NCBI RefSeq assembly: GCF_900100075.1
Contig: NZ_FNEG01000008.1
Span: forward strand, 124,001-188,000
Source of the DNA: Chryseobacterium jejuense
GTDB taxonomy: Bacteria; Bacteroidota; Bacteroidia; Flavobacteriales; Weeksellaceae
DNA: 64,000 nt
Direction: 5' to 3'
Shown here: one piece after another, positions 8,199-17,347 of the stretch
Layout: the number at the start of each line of letters is the position of its first letter
Numbering within the stretch: position 1 is the first letter of the stretch
Made by a program: the position numbers and the translations under genes
Notes under the pieces: generated by a model
What the model saw: the letters and a program-made list of their open reading frames with translations, nothing else
Told to the model about the DNA's origin: nothing
The model's database searches: none

Positions 8199-10334
8199 AT
8201 GTTAAAGATTTATAGAATGAAAGGATTATTTTTTTTAGGGCTTAGTGTAGGCTCTGTGGCCTTTATTCAGGCTCAAAAAACGGATTCTCTGAAGATCAGA
8301 GAAATAGAAGCGGTCAGCTTTACGAAAAGACTTCCTGTTGCTAAGGAAATTATCAATGTTCAGAAAGATTTAGACGGGAAAAATTTAGGACAGGATCTTC
8401 CTATCCTTTTAAAAAATCAAACTTCAATCATTTCTACTTCGGATGCCGGAAATGGTGTAGGCTATACAGGTTTTAGAATTCGTGGGGTTTCCGGAACGGC
8501 CATTAATGTGATGATGAACGGAGTTCCTTATAATGATTCTGAAAGTCAGGGTACTTTTTTTGTGAATGTTCCGGATTTAACGAGTTCTGCCTCACAGATT
8601 GTTATTCAGAGAGGGGTAGGTACTTCTAACAATGGAGTTTCTGCCTTTGGAGCAAGCATTAATGTGATTTCGAGAGAGCCGGAAGAGAAGTTTTATTTAA
8701 AAACCGATGATAGTTATGGATCTTTCAATACTTATAAATATTCAGCAGAGGTAGGTTCAGGAAAATTCTGGAAAAACCGTCTTTCTGTAATGGGAAGGTA
8801 TACGAATATTCATTCTGATGGATATATAGACAGAGCTTCTTCTGATCTGCATTCTTACAATTTTACCGCTTTGTTTGAGGAAGGAAAAACCAAATTGCGT
8901 TTAATGGCTTTTGGTGGAAAGGAAAAAACATATCAGGCATGGAACGGGGTCAGTAGAGAAATGTGGGAGACCAATCCAAGATTCAATATTTCCGGTGCAA
9001 TTAGAGATGCCAATAAAAATATTGTAGGTTTCTATGATAACGAAACTGATAATTACAGACAGAACCATTATCAGTTGCTTTGGGAACAAAAATTCAACGA
9101 TCGCTGGAACCTTGAAACTACTTTTCACTACACCAAAGGAAAAGGATATTACGAAAACTACAAACAGGCGAGTTCTTTCTCAAAATATCATCTCCCTAAC
9201 ATTATTGAAGGTGGACAGACTATTACCAAATCAGATTTCATCAGAAAAAAATGGTTGGACAATGATTTCTACGGAGTAGTTTCTACCTTGTATGGAAAGT
9301 TTGAAAACCTCGATTTAAACTTTGGAGCTGTAGCCAATCAGTATTACGGAAAGCATTTCGGAAATGTTACCGGAGTGTTTTATCCGCAGATCAATGAAAG
9401 TGAATACTACAGAAACCGTTCAATAAAAAATGAAGTCTCTGGTTTTGCAAAGGCTTTATACAGAATGGATAATTTTGAGTTCTTCGGTGATTTACAGCTT
9501 AGAAGCATCAATTACAATACTAAGGTTATCATGGCCGGAGACGATGATGGTGCAGATCTGGACAAAAACTGGCTGTTCTTCAATCCAAAAGCAGGTGTGA
9601 ATTATAAAATTAATGACGGAAAAATTTTCCTGTCTTATGCACATGCTCAAAGAGAACCGAACAGAGCAGATATTATGGCCAACAATGATGTGAAGCCCGA
9701 AAAACTTCACGATTTTGAAGCCGGATTTGAAAAGCAGTTCGGACTTTTATCTTTAACTGCGAATGTTTATTACATGTATTATGTGAATCAATTGGTATTA
9801 AATGGTCAGCTTAACAGTGTTGGAGCATTTATCAGAACCAATTCAGGGAAAAGTTACAGACGTGGAGTAGAGGTTGGTGCATTGGCAAAGCTTTCGAAGC
9901 AATGGGAAGTTTCCGGAAACGTTACTGTAAGCCAGAATAGAAATCAGGATTTTAATATAGAGGTTGGAAAATCACCAGTAAGTCTGGGGAATACTCAAAT
10001 CTCGTTTTCTCCAAATATGATTGCTAATTTAGGGGTGAAATTCAATCCAAACAAAAACTTCCAGTTTGCTTTAATGAACCAATACGTTGGAAAGCAGTAT
10101 ATGGATAATACAGAAGATAAAAACGTAGAACTTAAAGATTATTTACTGACAGATTTTAATGCACAATACCAGTTTAAAATTGGTCACAATGATGTTGCCT
10201 TAAAACTATTAGTGAATAACCTATTCAATAAAAAATATGTAAACAATGGATCTGTTGCTGAAGATGGCAGTCCATTATACTTTGCTCAGGCAGGAACCAA
10301 CTTTATGTTTGGAATCAGCTGGAAGATTCAATAG
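8199..10334 (+). CDS. TonB-dependent outer-membrane receptor, probably for thiamin
   Basis: This 711-residue protein has a signal peptide ending near FIQAQ, a plug domain (about 40-150, with GFRIRGVSGTAINVMMNGVPYND and VIQRGVGTSNNGVSAFG-type signatures) and a long alternating beta-barrel ending in an aromatic strand (FMFGISWKIQ). The start at 8199 is the first ATG; 8217 is also possible and gives a tidy signal peptide. The TPP riboswitch just upstream indicates a role in thiamin uptake, as proposed for similarly controlled Bacteroidota receptors. The substrate is inferred from regulation only. No inner-membrane thiamin transporter lies next to it. Confidence 0.9.
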   Translation: MLKIYRMKGLFFLGLSVGSVAFIQAQKTDSLKIREIEAVSFTKRLPVAKEIINVQKDLDGKNLGQDLPILLKNQTSIISTSDAGNGVGYTGFRIRGVSGTAINVMMNGVPYNDSESQGTFFVNVPDLTSSASQIVIQRGVGTSNNGVSAFGASINVISREPEEKFYLKTDDSYGSFNTYKYSAEVGSGKFWKNRLSVMGRYTNIHSDGYIDRASSDLHSYNFTALFEEGKTKLRLMAFGGKEKTYQAWNGVSREMWETNPRFNISGAIRDANKNIVGFYDNETDNYRQNHYQLLWEQKFNDRWNLETTFHYTKGKGYYENYKQASSFSKYHLPNIIEGGQTITKSDFIRKKWLDNDFYGVVSTLYGKFENLDLNFGAVANQYYGKHFGNVTGVFYPQINESEYYRNRSIKNEVSGFAKALYRMDNFEFFGDLQLRSINYNTKVIMAGDDDGADLDKNWLFFNPKAGVNYKINDGKIFLSYAHAQREPNRADIMANNDVKPEKLHDFEAGFEKQFGLLSLTANVYYMYYVNQLVLNGQLNSVGAFIRTNSGKSYRRGVEVGALAKLSKQWEVSGNVTVSQNRNQDFNIEVGKSPVSLGNTQISFSPNMIANLGVKFNPNKNFQFALMNQYVGKQYMDNTEDKNVELKDYLLTDFNAQYQFKIGHNDVALKLLVNNLFNKKYVNNGSVAEDGSPLYFAQAGTNFMFGISWKIQ

Positions 10335-10433
10335 TTGGAAAGAAAGTAATGACTGTAAATAAGTGAATTGCAAATTTATCTTAAAAGAGATTGGGGATCA
10401 TGAACAGTGAACCTATTTTAATATGAAATACTC

Positions 10434-10460
10434 AAAAGGCTGCTTCGGCAGTCTTTTTTT
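10434..10460 (+). terminator. Terminator after the TonB-dependent receptor gene
   Basis: AAAAGGCTGC, loop TTCG, then GCAGTCTTTTTTT forms a 10-bp stem with one G-U pair, followed by a T-run. It lies about 100 bp after the stop codon and before the HU-like gene. Confidence 0.75.
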
Positions 10461-10499
10461 ATATCCGTTAAATATCTTCAAAAAGTCATGAAAAAGTTA

Positions 10500-10507
10500 T
10501 AAATTTG
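10500..10507 (+). promoter_or_regulatory. Candidate -7 promoter box of the HU-domain gene
   Basis: TAAATTTG matches TAnnTTTG exactly and lies 7 bases before the ATG at 10515. If it is used, the transcript would be leaderless or nearly so. No clear -33 TTG was seen. Confidence 0.35.
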
Positions 10508-10514
10508 CCACCAA

Positions 10515-11267
10515 ATGAATATTTCAGCATACATTTTAGAATATTTAAAACAATATGGAACTGTCACGGTTCCAGGCTTTGGAGTGTTTTCTCTCAAAAA
10601 TTCTAAAGCAATCATCAATTCCGAAAACGGAAGTATCCTGCCTCCTGCAAGTCAGATTGAATTTACAATCGACTATGAAGTGAAGGCTGAAGATCTTACT
10701 GTTTATATTGCCAGAGAAAAGCAGATGTCTGTAGAGGCTTCAAGAAGTGATCTGAAGATACAGACTGATTTTTGGAAGAAAAAGCTTCAGGCAGAACAGC
10801 TTCTTGAAATTCAAAATCTGGGAACAATCTTTATTGAAGAAGGACATACTCACTTCAAAGGAAAAAGAGTGGAAGCGGGACGTCCGGATTTTTTCGGATT
10901 GGAAGAGATCAGATTCTCCGATATTAATAATGGCGAGAAAGTAAAGACTTCCGAAAACGGTGAAAAGGATTACAAATTCAAGAAGACTATTCTTTGGTTC
11001 TTCCTGTTGATTATTCCAATTCTGGGTATTGCCTATTTTGCATTTACCCAAAAAGAACTTCTTTTCGGAAAGAAATCCTTTAATAAAGTGTCTGTACAGA
11101 CTTCTACCCATCGAATTGTAAAAGATACGGTGAAAGTAATGGCACATGCTCCTGAAACCCCGGTTTCAGATTCCCTGAAGAAAGATTCATTGGTAAAACC
11201 TGCCGGTAAAACAACTAAAACAGTTCCGGTTGCTCCAAAAAACACTAAGAATAAATGGCAAAAATAA
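10515..11267 (+). CDS. Membrane-anchored HU-like (CCDC81-type) domain protein
   Basis: The first 120 or so residues resemble two tandem HU-type nucleoid-protein folds (AYILEYLKQYGTVTVPGFG and the second-copy region LLEIQNLGTIFIEEGHTHFKG) of the CCDC81-like prokaryotic group. One transmembrane helix (about 157-175, ILWFFLLIIPILGIAYF) and a Lys/Pro/Thr-rich tail follow. Such proteins are widespread in Bacteroidota; some relatives carry a SPOR domain, which is not evident here. The last 13 bases overlap the thioesterase gene, so both are probably translated from one mRNA. Whether it binds DNA or a cell-envelope partner is unknown. Confidence 0.75.
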   Translation: MNISAYILEYLKQYGTVTVPGFGVFSLKNSKAIINSENGSILPPASQIEFTIDYEVKAEDLTVYIAREKQMSVEASRSDLKIQTDFWKKKLQAEQLLEIQNLGTIFIEEGHTHFKGKRVEAGRPDFFGLEEIRFSDINNGEKVKTSENGEKDYKFKKTILWFFLLIIPILGIAYFAFTQKELLFGKKSFNKVSVQTSTHRIVKDTVKVMAHAPETPVSDSLKKDSLVKPAGKTTKTVPVAPKNTKNKWQK

Positions 11268-11806
11268 AAACAGCGTCAGAATCTCTGACTATTATGACCA
11301 ATATCGTTCTTCCGAACGAAACAAACTCTTTAAGAAACCTTTTTGGTGGTGAACTTTTAGCAAAAATGGACAGATGTGCTTCCATTTCTGCAGCAAGACA
11401 TTGTGAAAGAAGAGTAGTAACGGCATCTGTAAACCACGTTTCATTCAATCATCCTATTCCTGAAGGTGGAGTTGTAGTGCTGGAATCTAAAGTTTCCAGA
11501 GCATTCTCTACTTCTATGGAGGTGTATGTGGATGTTTGGTCTGATGATCCGATTAATCAGAAAAAAGTTCATACCAATTCAGGGATTTATACCTTCGTTG
11601 CGGTAGATGAATTTAACCGCCCGATTCCAATCCCGGATATGGTTCCGGAAACAGAAGATGAAAAAGAAAGATATGCCGCTGCATTCCGTAGAAAAGAACT
11701 TTCATTAATTCTTTCTGGAAGAATGAAACCTTTGGAATCTGTAGAGCTTAAGAAATTATTCCAGGAGCCGGAGGAGCCACAAACCTCCAAGAAAGATAAA
11801 AAATAA
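11255..11806 (+). CDS. Acyl-CoA thioesterase, hotdog fold (YciA/BACH type)
   Basis: This 183-residue hotdog protein carries the family signature LPNETNSLRNLFGGELLAKMD near its N-terminus, with the catalytic-region residues around N/E/L of that motif, and VTASVNHVSFNHPI in the central strand. The family hydrolyses medium- to long-chain acyl-CoAs in the cytoplasm. It starts inside the 3' end of the HU-domain gene (13-bp overlap). A lysine-rich C-terminal tail is unremarkable. A terminator follows. Confidence 0.92.
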   Translation: MAKIKTASESLTIMTNIVLPNETNSLRNLFGGELLAKMDRCASISAARHCERRVVTASVNHVSFNHPIPEGGVVVLESKVSRAFSTSMEVYVDVWSDDPINQKKVHTNSGIYTFVAVDEFNRPIPIPDMVPETEDEKERYAAAFRRKELSLILSGRMKPLESVELKKLFQEPEEPQTSKKDKK

Positions 11807-11813
11807 AAACTTG

Positions 11814-11853
11814 AAATGCTTTTAATACTGGAACTCCCAAATTAAAAGCATTT
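11814..11853 (+). terminator. Terminator after the thioesterase gene
   Basis: AAATGCTTTTA (11814-11824) and TAAAAGCATTT (11843-11853) form an 11-bp stem, followed by TATTTTT. It lies 8 bp after the stop codon and closes the HU-domain/thioesterase operon. Confidence 0.75.
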
Positions 11854-11951
11854 TATTTTTATATCCGTATAATAAAATTACAAACGCTTTTGTCTGAAAA
11901 ATGATAATGGTGTTATTTGTGAAACCAATTAGTGTCATTTGTGTTTAAATT

Positions 11952-12881
11952 ATGAAAATTCTCCTTTTAGATAAAAACCATCCCCTTATTACCGAGCAGC
12001 TTTTAGCTAAAAACTTCATTTTGGAAGAAGACTTTACTTCCACTTATGATGAGGTTTGTGATAAAATCAACAATTATGATGGTATTATCATCAGAAGCCG
12101 TATTCCTTTAGATAAAAACTTTCTTGAAAAGGCACAAAACCTGAAATTCATTGCACGAGTAGGGGCAGGAATGGAAAATATTGATATTCCTGTGGCTGAA
12201 AAATTAGGCATTCAATTAATCAACTCTCCGGAAGGAAACAGAGATTCAGTAGCAGAACACGTTGTTGGAATGTTATTGGTGTTGATGAACAGGCTTTTCA
12301 TTGCTTCTCAGGAAGTAAAGAATGGAATATGGAAACGTGAAGAAAACAGAGGTGATGAACTGCTTGGAAAAACTGTTGGATTGATCGGATATGGAAATAT
12401 GGGAAAAGCTACAGCTAAAAGACTTTCAGGTTTTGGTTGTAAAGTTCTTTTCCATGACATTCTTCCCGGACTTTCTGATGAATTTGCCACTCAGGTTACT
12501 TTGGACGAACTGAAACAGTCTGCTGAAGTGTTGAGCCTGCATATTCCTCTAACTTCTGAAACCCATTATCTTATTAATGAAATATTCATTTCTGAGATGA
12601 AAAATAACTTCTATTTTGTCAATACGGCAAGAGGAAAAAATGTAGAGACTAAAAGTTTAGTAGAAGCGTTGAAGTCCGGAAAAGTAAAAGGAGCTTGTTT
12701 AGATGTATTAGAATACGAAAAGTCTTCTTTTGAGCACCTTGAAACCGAGAACGAAGATCTAAAATATCTGCTGGAATCCGAAAAAGCAATGGTAACGCCG
12801 CATATTGCAGGATGGACACATCAGAGTAAAGAAAAATTGGCGCAGTTTATTGTAGACAAGATTGTAGCTTCACATGGTTAA
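11952..12881 (+). CDS. D-2-hydroxyacid dehydrogenase (phosphoglycerate-dehydrogenase-like)
   Basis: This 309-residue protein has the two-domain fold of D-isomer-specific dehydrogenases. The NAD-binding loop GLIGYGNMGKATAKRL is near residues 140-155, the catalytic arginine is in VNTARG, and the catalytic histidine is in TPHIAGWTH near the C-terminus. It lacks an ACT domain, so it is a short-form enzyme. It could be 3-phosphoglycerate dehydrogenase of serine synthesis or another 2-ketoacid reductase. No serC neighbour supports serine synthesis. It is a single-gene unit with a strong terminator downstream. Confidence 0.85.
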   Translation: MKILLLDKNHPLITEQLLAKNFILEEDFTSTYDEVCDKINNYDGIIIRSRIPLDKNFLEKAQNLKFIARVGAGMENIDIPVAEKLGIQLINSPEGNRDSVAEHVVGMLLVLMNRLFIASQEVKNGIWKREENRGDELLGKTVGLIGYGNMGKATAKRLSGFGCKVLFHDILPGLSDEFATQVTLDELKQSAEVLSLHIPLTSETHYLINEIFISEMKNNFYFVNTARGKNVETKSLVEALKSGKVKGACLDVLEYEKSSFEHLETENEDLKYLLESEKAMVTPHIAGWTHQSKEKLAQFIVDKIVASHG

Positions 12882-12909
12882 ACAATAACTAAAAGAGATA
12901 ATAGTGAAG

Positions 12910-12952
12910 GCTGAGAAAGTAATGATAAAGAAGTTACTTTCTCAGCTTTTTT
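12910..12952 (+). terminator. Terminator after the dehydrogenase gene
   Basis: GCTGAGAAAGTAA (12910-12922) pairs perfectly with TTACTTTCTCAGC (12934-12946), followed by TTTTTTG. The 13-bp stem and T-run are a strong intrinsic terminator. Confidence 0.88.
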
Positions 12953-13078
12953 GTTTCATCTGTTTTTATGATTTTCTTTTTGGTTTTTCTTTCATTATGT
13001 TAAATTATTCATAATGTCCCCCTCATATTTACAATTTATTTTTGACTTTTATTAAATTGCCGCTCATTTTTGAATCTT

Positions 13079-14341
13079 ATGAAGATGCGTAATTTAGTAC
13101 TTGCTATAACTGTTGTTTTATTCCTTTTTTCTTGTAAGAATAAATCTGAATCCAAAGAGGCTTCAGCTGAAAACACCACCAACCTGCCCAATTACGGGAA
13201 TGTGGATTTAAGCCATGTTTTTACAAAAGCGGACGGACAGCTTTCCAATAAAGAATCTTTAACAGGTTATATAGACCAATACTATAAAAAAGTATGGGAA
13301 GGCGGAGATCTTAGTGGTGGAATTCTGGTTGCTAAAGGCGATGAGATTGTATACGAAAACTACAGAGGTTTCGGTAGAGAAGGGAATCAGATGCCTATTG
13401 ATAAAAATACACCATTACACGTAGCTTCGGTTTCAAAAACATTAACGGCAATGGCTATGATGAAGCTTGTAGAAGCTGGAAAAATAAAACTTACCGATCA
13501 TCTTACCCAATTCTTTCCAGGGTTTCCTTACCCGAATGTAACCGTTCAGACTTTATTGGATCAAAGAAGCGGATTACCGAAGTACGAATACTTTATTACC
13601 AAAATACAACCTGCCCCGGCAGAACTCTCCAAGACATTTATTACGAATCAGGATGTATTGAATATGATTATCAAATATAAACCGGACCTGGCAAGAGATA
13701 CCGATACCGGATTTATGTATTGCAATACAAACTTTGCCCTATTAGCTTTACTAATTGAAAAAGTAACTAAAACTCCTTTTCCACAGGCAATGAAAGAAAT
13801 GGTTTTCACACCACTGAAAATGACTAATACTTACATTTTCCAGGAAAAAGATATTCCAACAGCTTCACAGTCTTTCTATTATGGTGCTAATAAGTTATAT
13901 CCTTTAGATCGTTTGGATTTGATTTATGGAGATAAAAACGTTTATACTACACCAAGAGATTTATATAATTTCTCAAAAGCAATGTTCTCAAAAGATTTCC
14001 TGAAGCCGGAGCTGATGCAGATGGTATTTACGCCTTACAGCAATGAAAAAGCGGGAATGAATAATTACGGTCTTGGTTTTAGAATGAAAATCTTCGATAA
14101 CGGTGAAAAACTAACCTATCACAACGGATGGTGGCACGGAACCAACTCTGTATTTGCTCACCTTTTAAAATCTAAAGTTACCATTGTTGCCATCGGAAAC
14201 AAATATTCGGGTAAAGTTTATACAGCACTTGCATTGTCCGGATTATTTGAAAATTTCCCTTTACAGCAGGAAAAACTTCAGACTGTAATGAATGATAGCA
14301 AAGATAGTTTGAACAGCGGACACGAAGTTTTTGGAGAATAA
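13079..14341 (+). CDS. Serine hydrolase lipoprotein, class C beta-lactamase/PBP4* fold
   Basis: A lipoprotein signal (LVLAITVVLFLFSC) places the protein on the periplasmic side of a membrane. The beta-lactamase/transpeptidase-like domain has the SxxK motif SVSK, the YxN motif YCN, and a third box of the form HNGWWHG in place of KTG. This pattern fits serine hydrolases and D-aminopeptidase- or esterase-like members better than true AmpC, so resistance should not be assumed. ATG 13079 was chosen over an upstream TTG at 13070. The next gene starts 25 bp after its stop and is probably cotranscribed. Confidence 0.85.
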   Translation: MKMRNLVLAITVVLFLFSCKNKSESKEASAENTTNLPNYGNVDLSHVFTKADGQLSNKESLTGYIDQYYKKVWEGGDLSGGILVAKGDEIVYENYRGFGREGNQMPIDKNTPLHVASVSKTLTAMAMMKLVEAGKIKLTDHLTQFFPGFPYPNVTVQTLLDQRSGLPKYEYFITKIQPAPAELSKTFITNQDVLNMIIKYKPDLARDTDTGFMYCNTNFALLALLIEKVTKTPFPQAMKEMVFTPLKMTNTYIFQEKDIPTASQSFYYGANKLYPLDRLDLIYGDKNVYTTPRDLYNFSKAMFSKDFLKPELMQMVFTPYSNEKAGMNNYGLGFRMKIFDNGEKLTYHNGWWHGTNSVFAHLLKSKVTIVAIGNKYSGKVYTALALSGLFENFPLQQEKLQTVMNDSKDSLNSGHEVFGE

Positions 14342-14366
14342 TGTTTACTTTTGCTTAAACATTTTC

Positions 14367-16145
14367 ATGAAAAGGTTTCTTTTATTATTCGTTATCTGTT
14401 TTCTTGTACACTCTTGTGCAAGGGTTGGATCTCCTGTTGGTGGTCCAAAAGATACACTGGCTCCAAAGTTTTTAAGTTCAAATATTGATACAACAAGGAT
14501 CAACGTCAAAAGAGATATCCGCGAACTTCGTCTGGATTTTGATGAATACGTGACCTTAAAGGATATCAATAAAAATCTTATCATTTCTCCGCCCATCAAG
14601 AATATCAAGCGAATTCTTCCATCGAATATTGCCAATAAATTTGTTCTTATCCAATGGACGGATACACTTCAGGCCAATACCACGTATAATTTCAACTTTG
14701 GAAATTCTATTGCGGATAATAATGAATCCAATATTCTTCGCTATTTCAATTTCGCTTTCTCTACGGGAGATAAGTTGGACGATCTGTACGTTAGTGGTGA
14801 AGTAAAAGATGCCATGCAGATTAAGAAAAAAACCGGGACTAATGAAAATAAGCTGGTGGTTGGATTGTATCAGGTAAAAGATACCATGAATTACAAGCAA
14901 AAACCATATTATATTACTAAGGTAGATGATGATGGATATTATGAGCTGAATTATCTTTCTCCGGGAAAATATAAAATCATAGCTTTTGAAGATGAAAACG
15001 GAAACTCTGTATACGATCCTGGAAAAGAAAAGATAGGATTTAAAAAAGAAGTTGTTGATGTTGAAAAATCAATTTCTGGCTTAAATTTGAGTGTTTACCC
15101 ATCAAAGAAGCCGTTGAAATATTTAGAAATGAAGGAGATTGCCGGTGGGGTTCTTATGACATTTGAAGGTCATCCGGATGAGGTGAAAGTTCAGTCTCTT
15201 AATGATAAGCTTAAGGATATTAAAGTAACCCATACTCCGAAATCTGATTCTGTTAGAATCTGGTTTGATGCTGTGAAGAATAATATAGGACAGGAAGCTA
15301 ACGAAAAATTGTTGTTTAGCCACAATATTGGCCCTAAAAAAGATACGGTGTATTCAGTTTCTTTATTCTATAGATACAACAAGAAAAATGTAATGGATGT
15401 CTTCAGTGATAACGGAGGTGGTTCATTAGCTCCAAAATCTGATTTTAAAATTTCATCCAATTACTTTTTAGATAAGATTGATGCTTCAAAGTGGAAACTG
15501 GCTGTTAAAGGAGATTCTTTGACTACGCTGCCATTTACAGCTAAAATTTCAGAAACCAATCCTTACCAGATTCAGGTGAATTCTGACTTTATCAGCGGGA
15601 AAGATTATCAGCTTACGATTCCTAAAGAAACAGTTTCTTCCTTCTATGCGAAGAATTCTCAGTCTAAACGTTTTGACTTTACTGTTGATAAGGTAGATCA
15701 GATTGGAAGCCTGGAATTCACCCTGTCCAATACACCTACATCTAACTACTGGATTCAGCTGCTGGATTCTTCAGATAAGGTAGTATATCAAAAATATACC
15801 AAAGGAGATAAAGTGAAATTTGATTTCCTAAAACCTGGTGAATATGTTGTTAGAATGTTAGTGGATAATAATAACGACAAGTATTGGGGAGAAGCGGATT
15901 TTTCTACCGAAACCTTCGCAGAAGATGCCTATATTTTCTATAAAAAAGCTTTGATAAAGGCATTATGGGAAACAAGAGAAGAATGGGATCTTAAAGATAC
16001 CAGAACACTAGATAATCCTAGAGGAGCTACAGCACCTCCGGCACCGGTTACACCTCCGGCTTCTGAAGAAAAAGGAAAAGCTGTAATACAGGAAAGTAAA
16101 AAAGAGCTAAAATCTGAGAATGCAGTGATAACTCCGGTAAAATAG
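14367..16145 (+). CDS. Lipoprotein with N-terminal Ig-like (SbsA-type) domain
   Basis: A lipobox (FLVHSC) is followed by GSPVGGPKDTLAP, the standard opening of a large Bacteroidota lipoprotein family, then an SbsA-like Ig domain (about 35-135, with RLDFDEYV and NTTYNFNFGNSI). A prealbumin-like or carboxypeptidase-regulatory-like repeat (YELNYLSPGKYKIIAFEDENG) and further beta-rich domains follow. The C-terminal tail is rich in Ala, Pro and Lys. The ATG at 14367 gives a proper signal peptide; the longer frame from 14331 does not. The function is unknown. The following heme-binding gene is only 4 bp away. Confidence 0.8.
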   Translation: MKRFLLLFVICFLVHSCARVGSPVGGPKDTLAPKFLSSNIDTTRINVKRDIRELRLDFDEYVTLKDINKNLIISPPIKNIKRILPSNIANKFVLIQWTDTLQANTTYNFNFGNSIADNNESNILRYFNFAFSTGDKLDDLYVSGEVKDAMQIKKKTGTNENKLVVGLYQVKDTMNYKQKPYYITKVDDDGYYELNYLSPGKYKIIAFEDENGNSVYDPGKEKIGFKKEVVDVEKSISGLNLSVYPSKKPLKYLEMKEIAGGVLMTFEGHPDEVKVQSLNDKLKDIKVTHTPKSDSVRIWFDAVKNNIGQEANEKLLFSHNIGPKKDTVYSVSLFYRYNKKNVMDVFSDNGGGSLAPKSDFKISSNYFLDKIDASKWKLAVKGDSLTTLPFTAKISETNPYQIQVNSDFISGKDYQLTIPKETVSSFYAKNSQSKRFDFTVDKVDQIGSLEFTLSNTPTSNYWIQLLDSSDKVVYQKYTKGDKVKFDFLKPGEYVVRMLVDNNNDKYWGEADFSTETFAEDAYIFYKKALIKALWETREEWDLKDTRTLDNPRGATAPPAPVTPPASEEKGKAVIQESKKELKSENAVITPVK

Positions 16146-16149
16146 ATAG

Positions 16150-16608
16150 ATGAAGACGGCAAAGAAAATAATCTTATGGACTCTGGTAACATTTGCTCTT
16201 ATCCAGTTTTTCCCAATTGATAGAGTAAATCAACCGGTTGATTCCAAAGTGAATTTTGTTCAGATAAAGCAAGCTCCGGAAAAGATAAGCACGCTTCTTA
16301 AGAATGCTTGTTATGACTGTCATTCCAATGAAACAATATATCCTAAATATGCGTATGTAGCACCTATTTCCTGGTCTGTAAAAAGCCATGTGAATGACGG
16401 ACGCCAGCGTCTTAATTTTTCTGTTTGGGGAACTTATAATAAGGAATTAAAAGAGAATATGCTGGATAGGTCTATTGAAGCTCTTAAACATAAGACAATG
16501 CCACTACCTGGTTATATTGTTTATCATGACGAGGCTAAGCTTACAGAGGCAGAAAGAACCTTGCTTATTCAGTATTTTGAAGAAATGCTGAAATCTAAGA
16601 CATACTAA
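16150..16608 (+). CDS. Periplasmic heme-binding (Haem_bd) domain protein
   Basis: An N-terminal hydrophobic segment (IILWTLVTFALIQFF) suggests membrane anchoring or export. The heme-attachment motif CYDCHSNET is near residues 54-62, followed by YPKYAYVAPISWSVKSHVNDGR and LNFSVW, typical of the Bacteroidota Haem_bd (cytochrome-like) family. It probably binds one c-type heme in the periplasm. It sits directly behind the Ig-like lipoprotein gene, so the two are likely cotranscribed. The redox partner is not known. Confidence 0.82.
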   Translation: MKTAKKIILWTLVTFALIQFFPIDRVNQPVDSKVNFVQIKQAPEKISTLLKNACYDCHSNETIYPKYAYVAPISWSVKSHVNDGRQRLNFSVWGTYNKELKENMLDRSIEALKHKTMPLPGYIVYHDEAKLTEAERTLLIQYFEEMLKSKTY

Positions 16609-16617
16609 AATATAATT

Positions 16618-16790
16618 CCCACAGATTCCACAGATCATCACAGAGCTTTTACGAAATGCATCTGTGTAATTCGTGAAAGCTGTGGGAAAATTGTTTTTCA
16701 ACATAAAAAAACTCCCGCAGATTTTACAAAATAAGCAGTTGGTAAAAACCAGTAATCTGCTGTATCTGCAAAATCTGCGGGAGCATATAT
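16618..16790. repeat. Double inverted-repeat intergenic element (CTGCG family)
   Basis: Two imperfect hairpins fill the gap between convergent genes. The first pairs CCACAGATTCCACAGAT with the region ending GTGAAAGCTGTGG. The second pairs CTCCCGCAGATTTTACAAAA with TCTGCAAAATCTGCGGGAG (about 16712-16786). The right arm shares the AATCTGCG words of the elements at 1055-1215 and 37,818-37,930. It may also end both converging transcripts. No ORF is convincing. Confidence 0.65.
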
Positions 16791-16799
16791 TTACAAAAA

Positions 16800-17312
16800 T
16801 TATTTCTTCAGATAATCCTCAAAAAATCTCTTCTGAGAATCAAAAGCAATCTCATCAAGGTTGAGCTCCTCTAAGGGAATCCATACCGCTTCAGAGATCT
16901 CTGAAAGCTCAAGATTTACCTCAAACTTCTCCGAAACATTATACTCATAAAAAAGATCAATCGTATTGTAATCAATTTCTTTATACTGATAAACGTTCGG
17001 AAGACTGCTAAGGTATTTCAAGTTGGAAATATCAATATCAAGCTGAAGTTCTTCAAAAAGCTCTCTTTTACAGGTTTCCTCTGCACTTTCTTTAGGATCA
17101 ACAAAACCTCCGGCCAGATCCAGTTTTCCTTTTTTAGGATCCCTGTTTCTTCTGGTAAGATAAATTTCGTTACCACATCTGATAACAACCGCTACAGCGC
17201 CTGCTACATTATTGTACAGTGTAAAACCACATTCAGGACAACTCCATTTTTTTTCATTATCCCAATGTAAGGTCTCTTTGCCACAGCTCGGGCAATATTT
17301 CAATACTTTCAT
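16800..17312 (-). CDS. NUDIX hydrolase with N-terminal zinc ribbon (NudC-like)
   Basis: A zinc ribbon is formed by CPSCGKETLHWD and CPECGFTLYNN (four cysteines). The NUDIX box G-x5-E-x7-REL-x-EE-x-G-like is seen as GGFVDPKESAEETCKRELFE. The family cleaves nucleoside diphosphates linked to another group; the zinc ribbon recalls NADH pyrophosphatase but the protein is shorter, so the substrate is open. The second ATG (17312) was taken because it places the ribbon at the N-terminus. It is the last gene of a minus-strand run after xerD. Confidence 0.88.
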   Translation of the reverse strand: MKVLKYCPSCGKETLHWDNEKKWSCPECGFTLYNNVAGAVAVVIRCGNEIYLTRRNRDPKKGKLDLAGGFVDPKESAEETCKRELFEELQLDIDISNLKYLSSLPNVYQYKEIDYNTIDLFYEYNVSEKFEVNLELSEISEAVWIPLEELNLDEIAFDSQKRFFEDYLKK

Positions 17313-17347
17313 CCGTCTATAATTATTTTTCAAAGGTCAGATAGACC

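Noticed and set aside
13079..14341. Antibiotic-resistance beta-lactamase
   Set aside because: SxxK and YxN are present, but the third box is HNGWWHG rather than KTG and the protein is a lipoprotein of the broad serine-hydrolase group; resistance cannot be claimed.
16618..16790. CRISPR-like array
   Set aside because: The repeats are inverted and degenerate, form two hairpins, and have no regular spacers or cas genes nearby.
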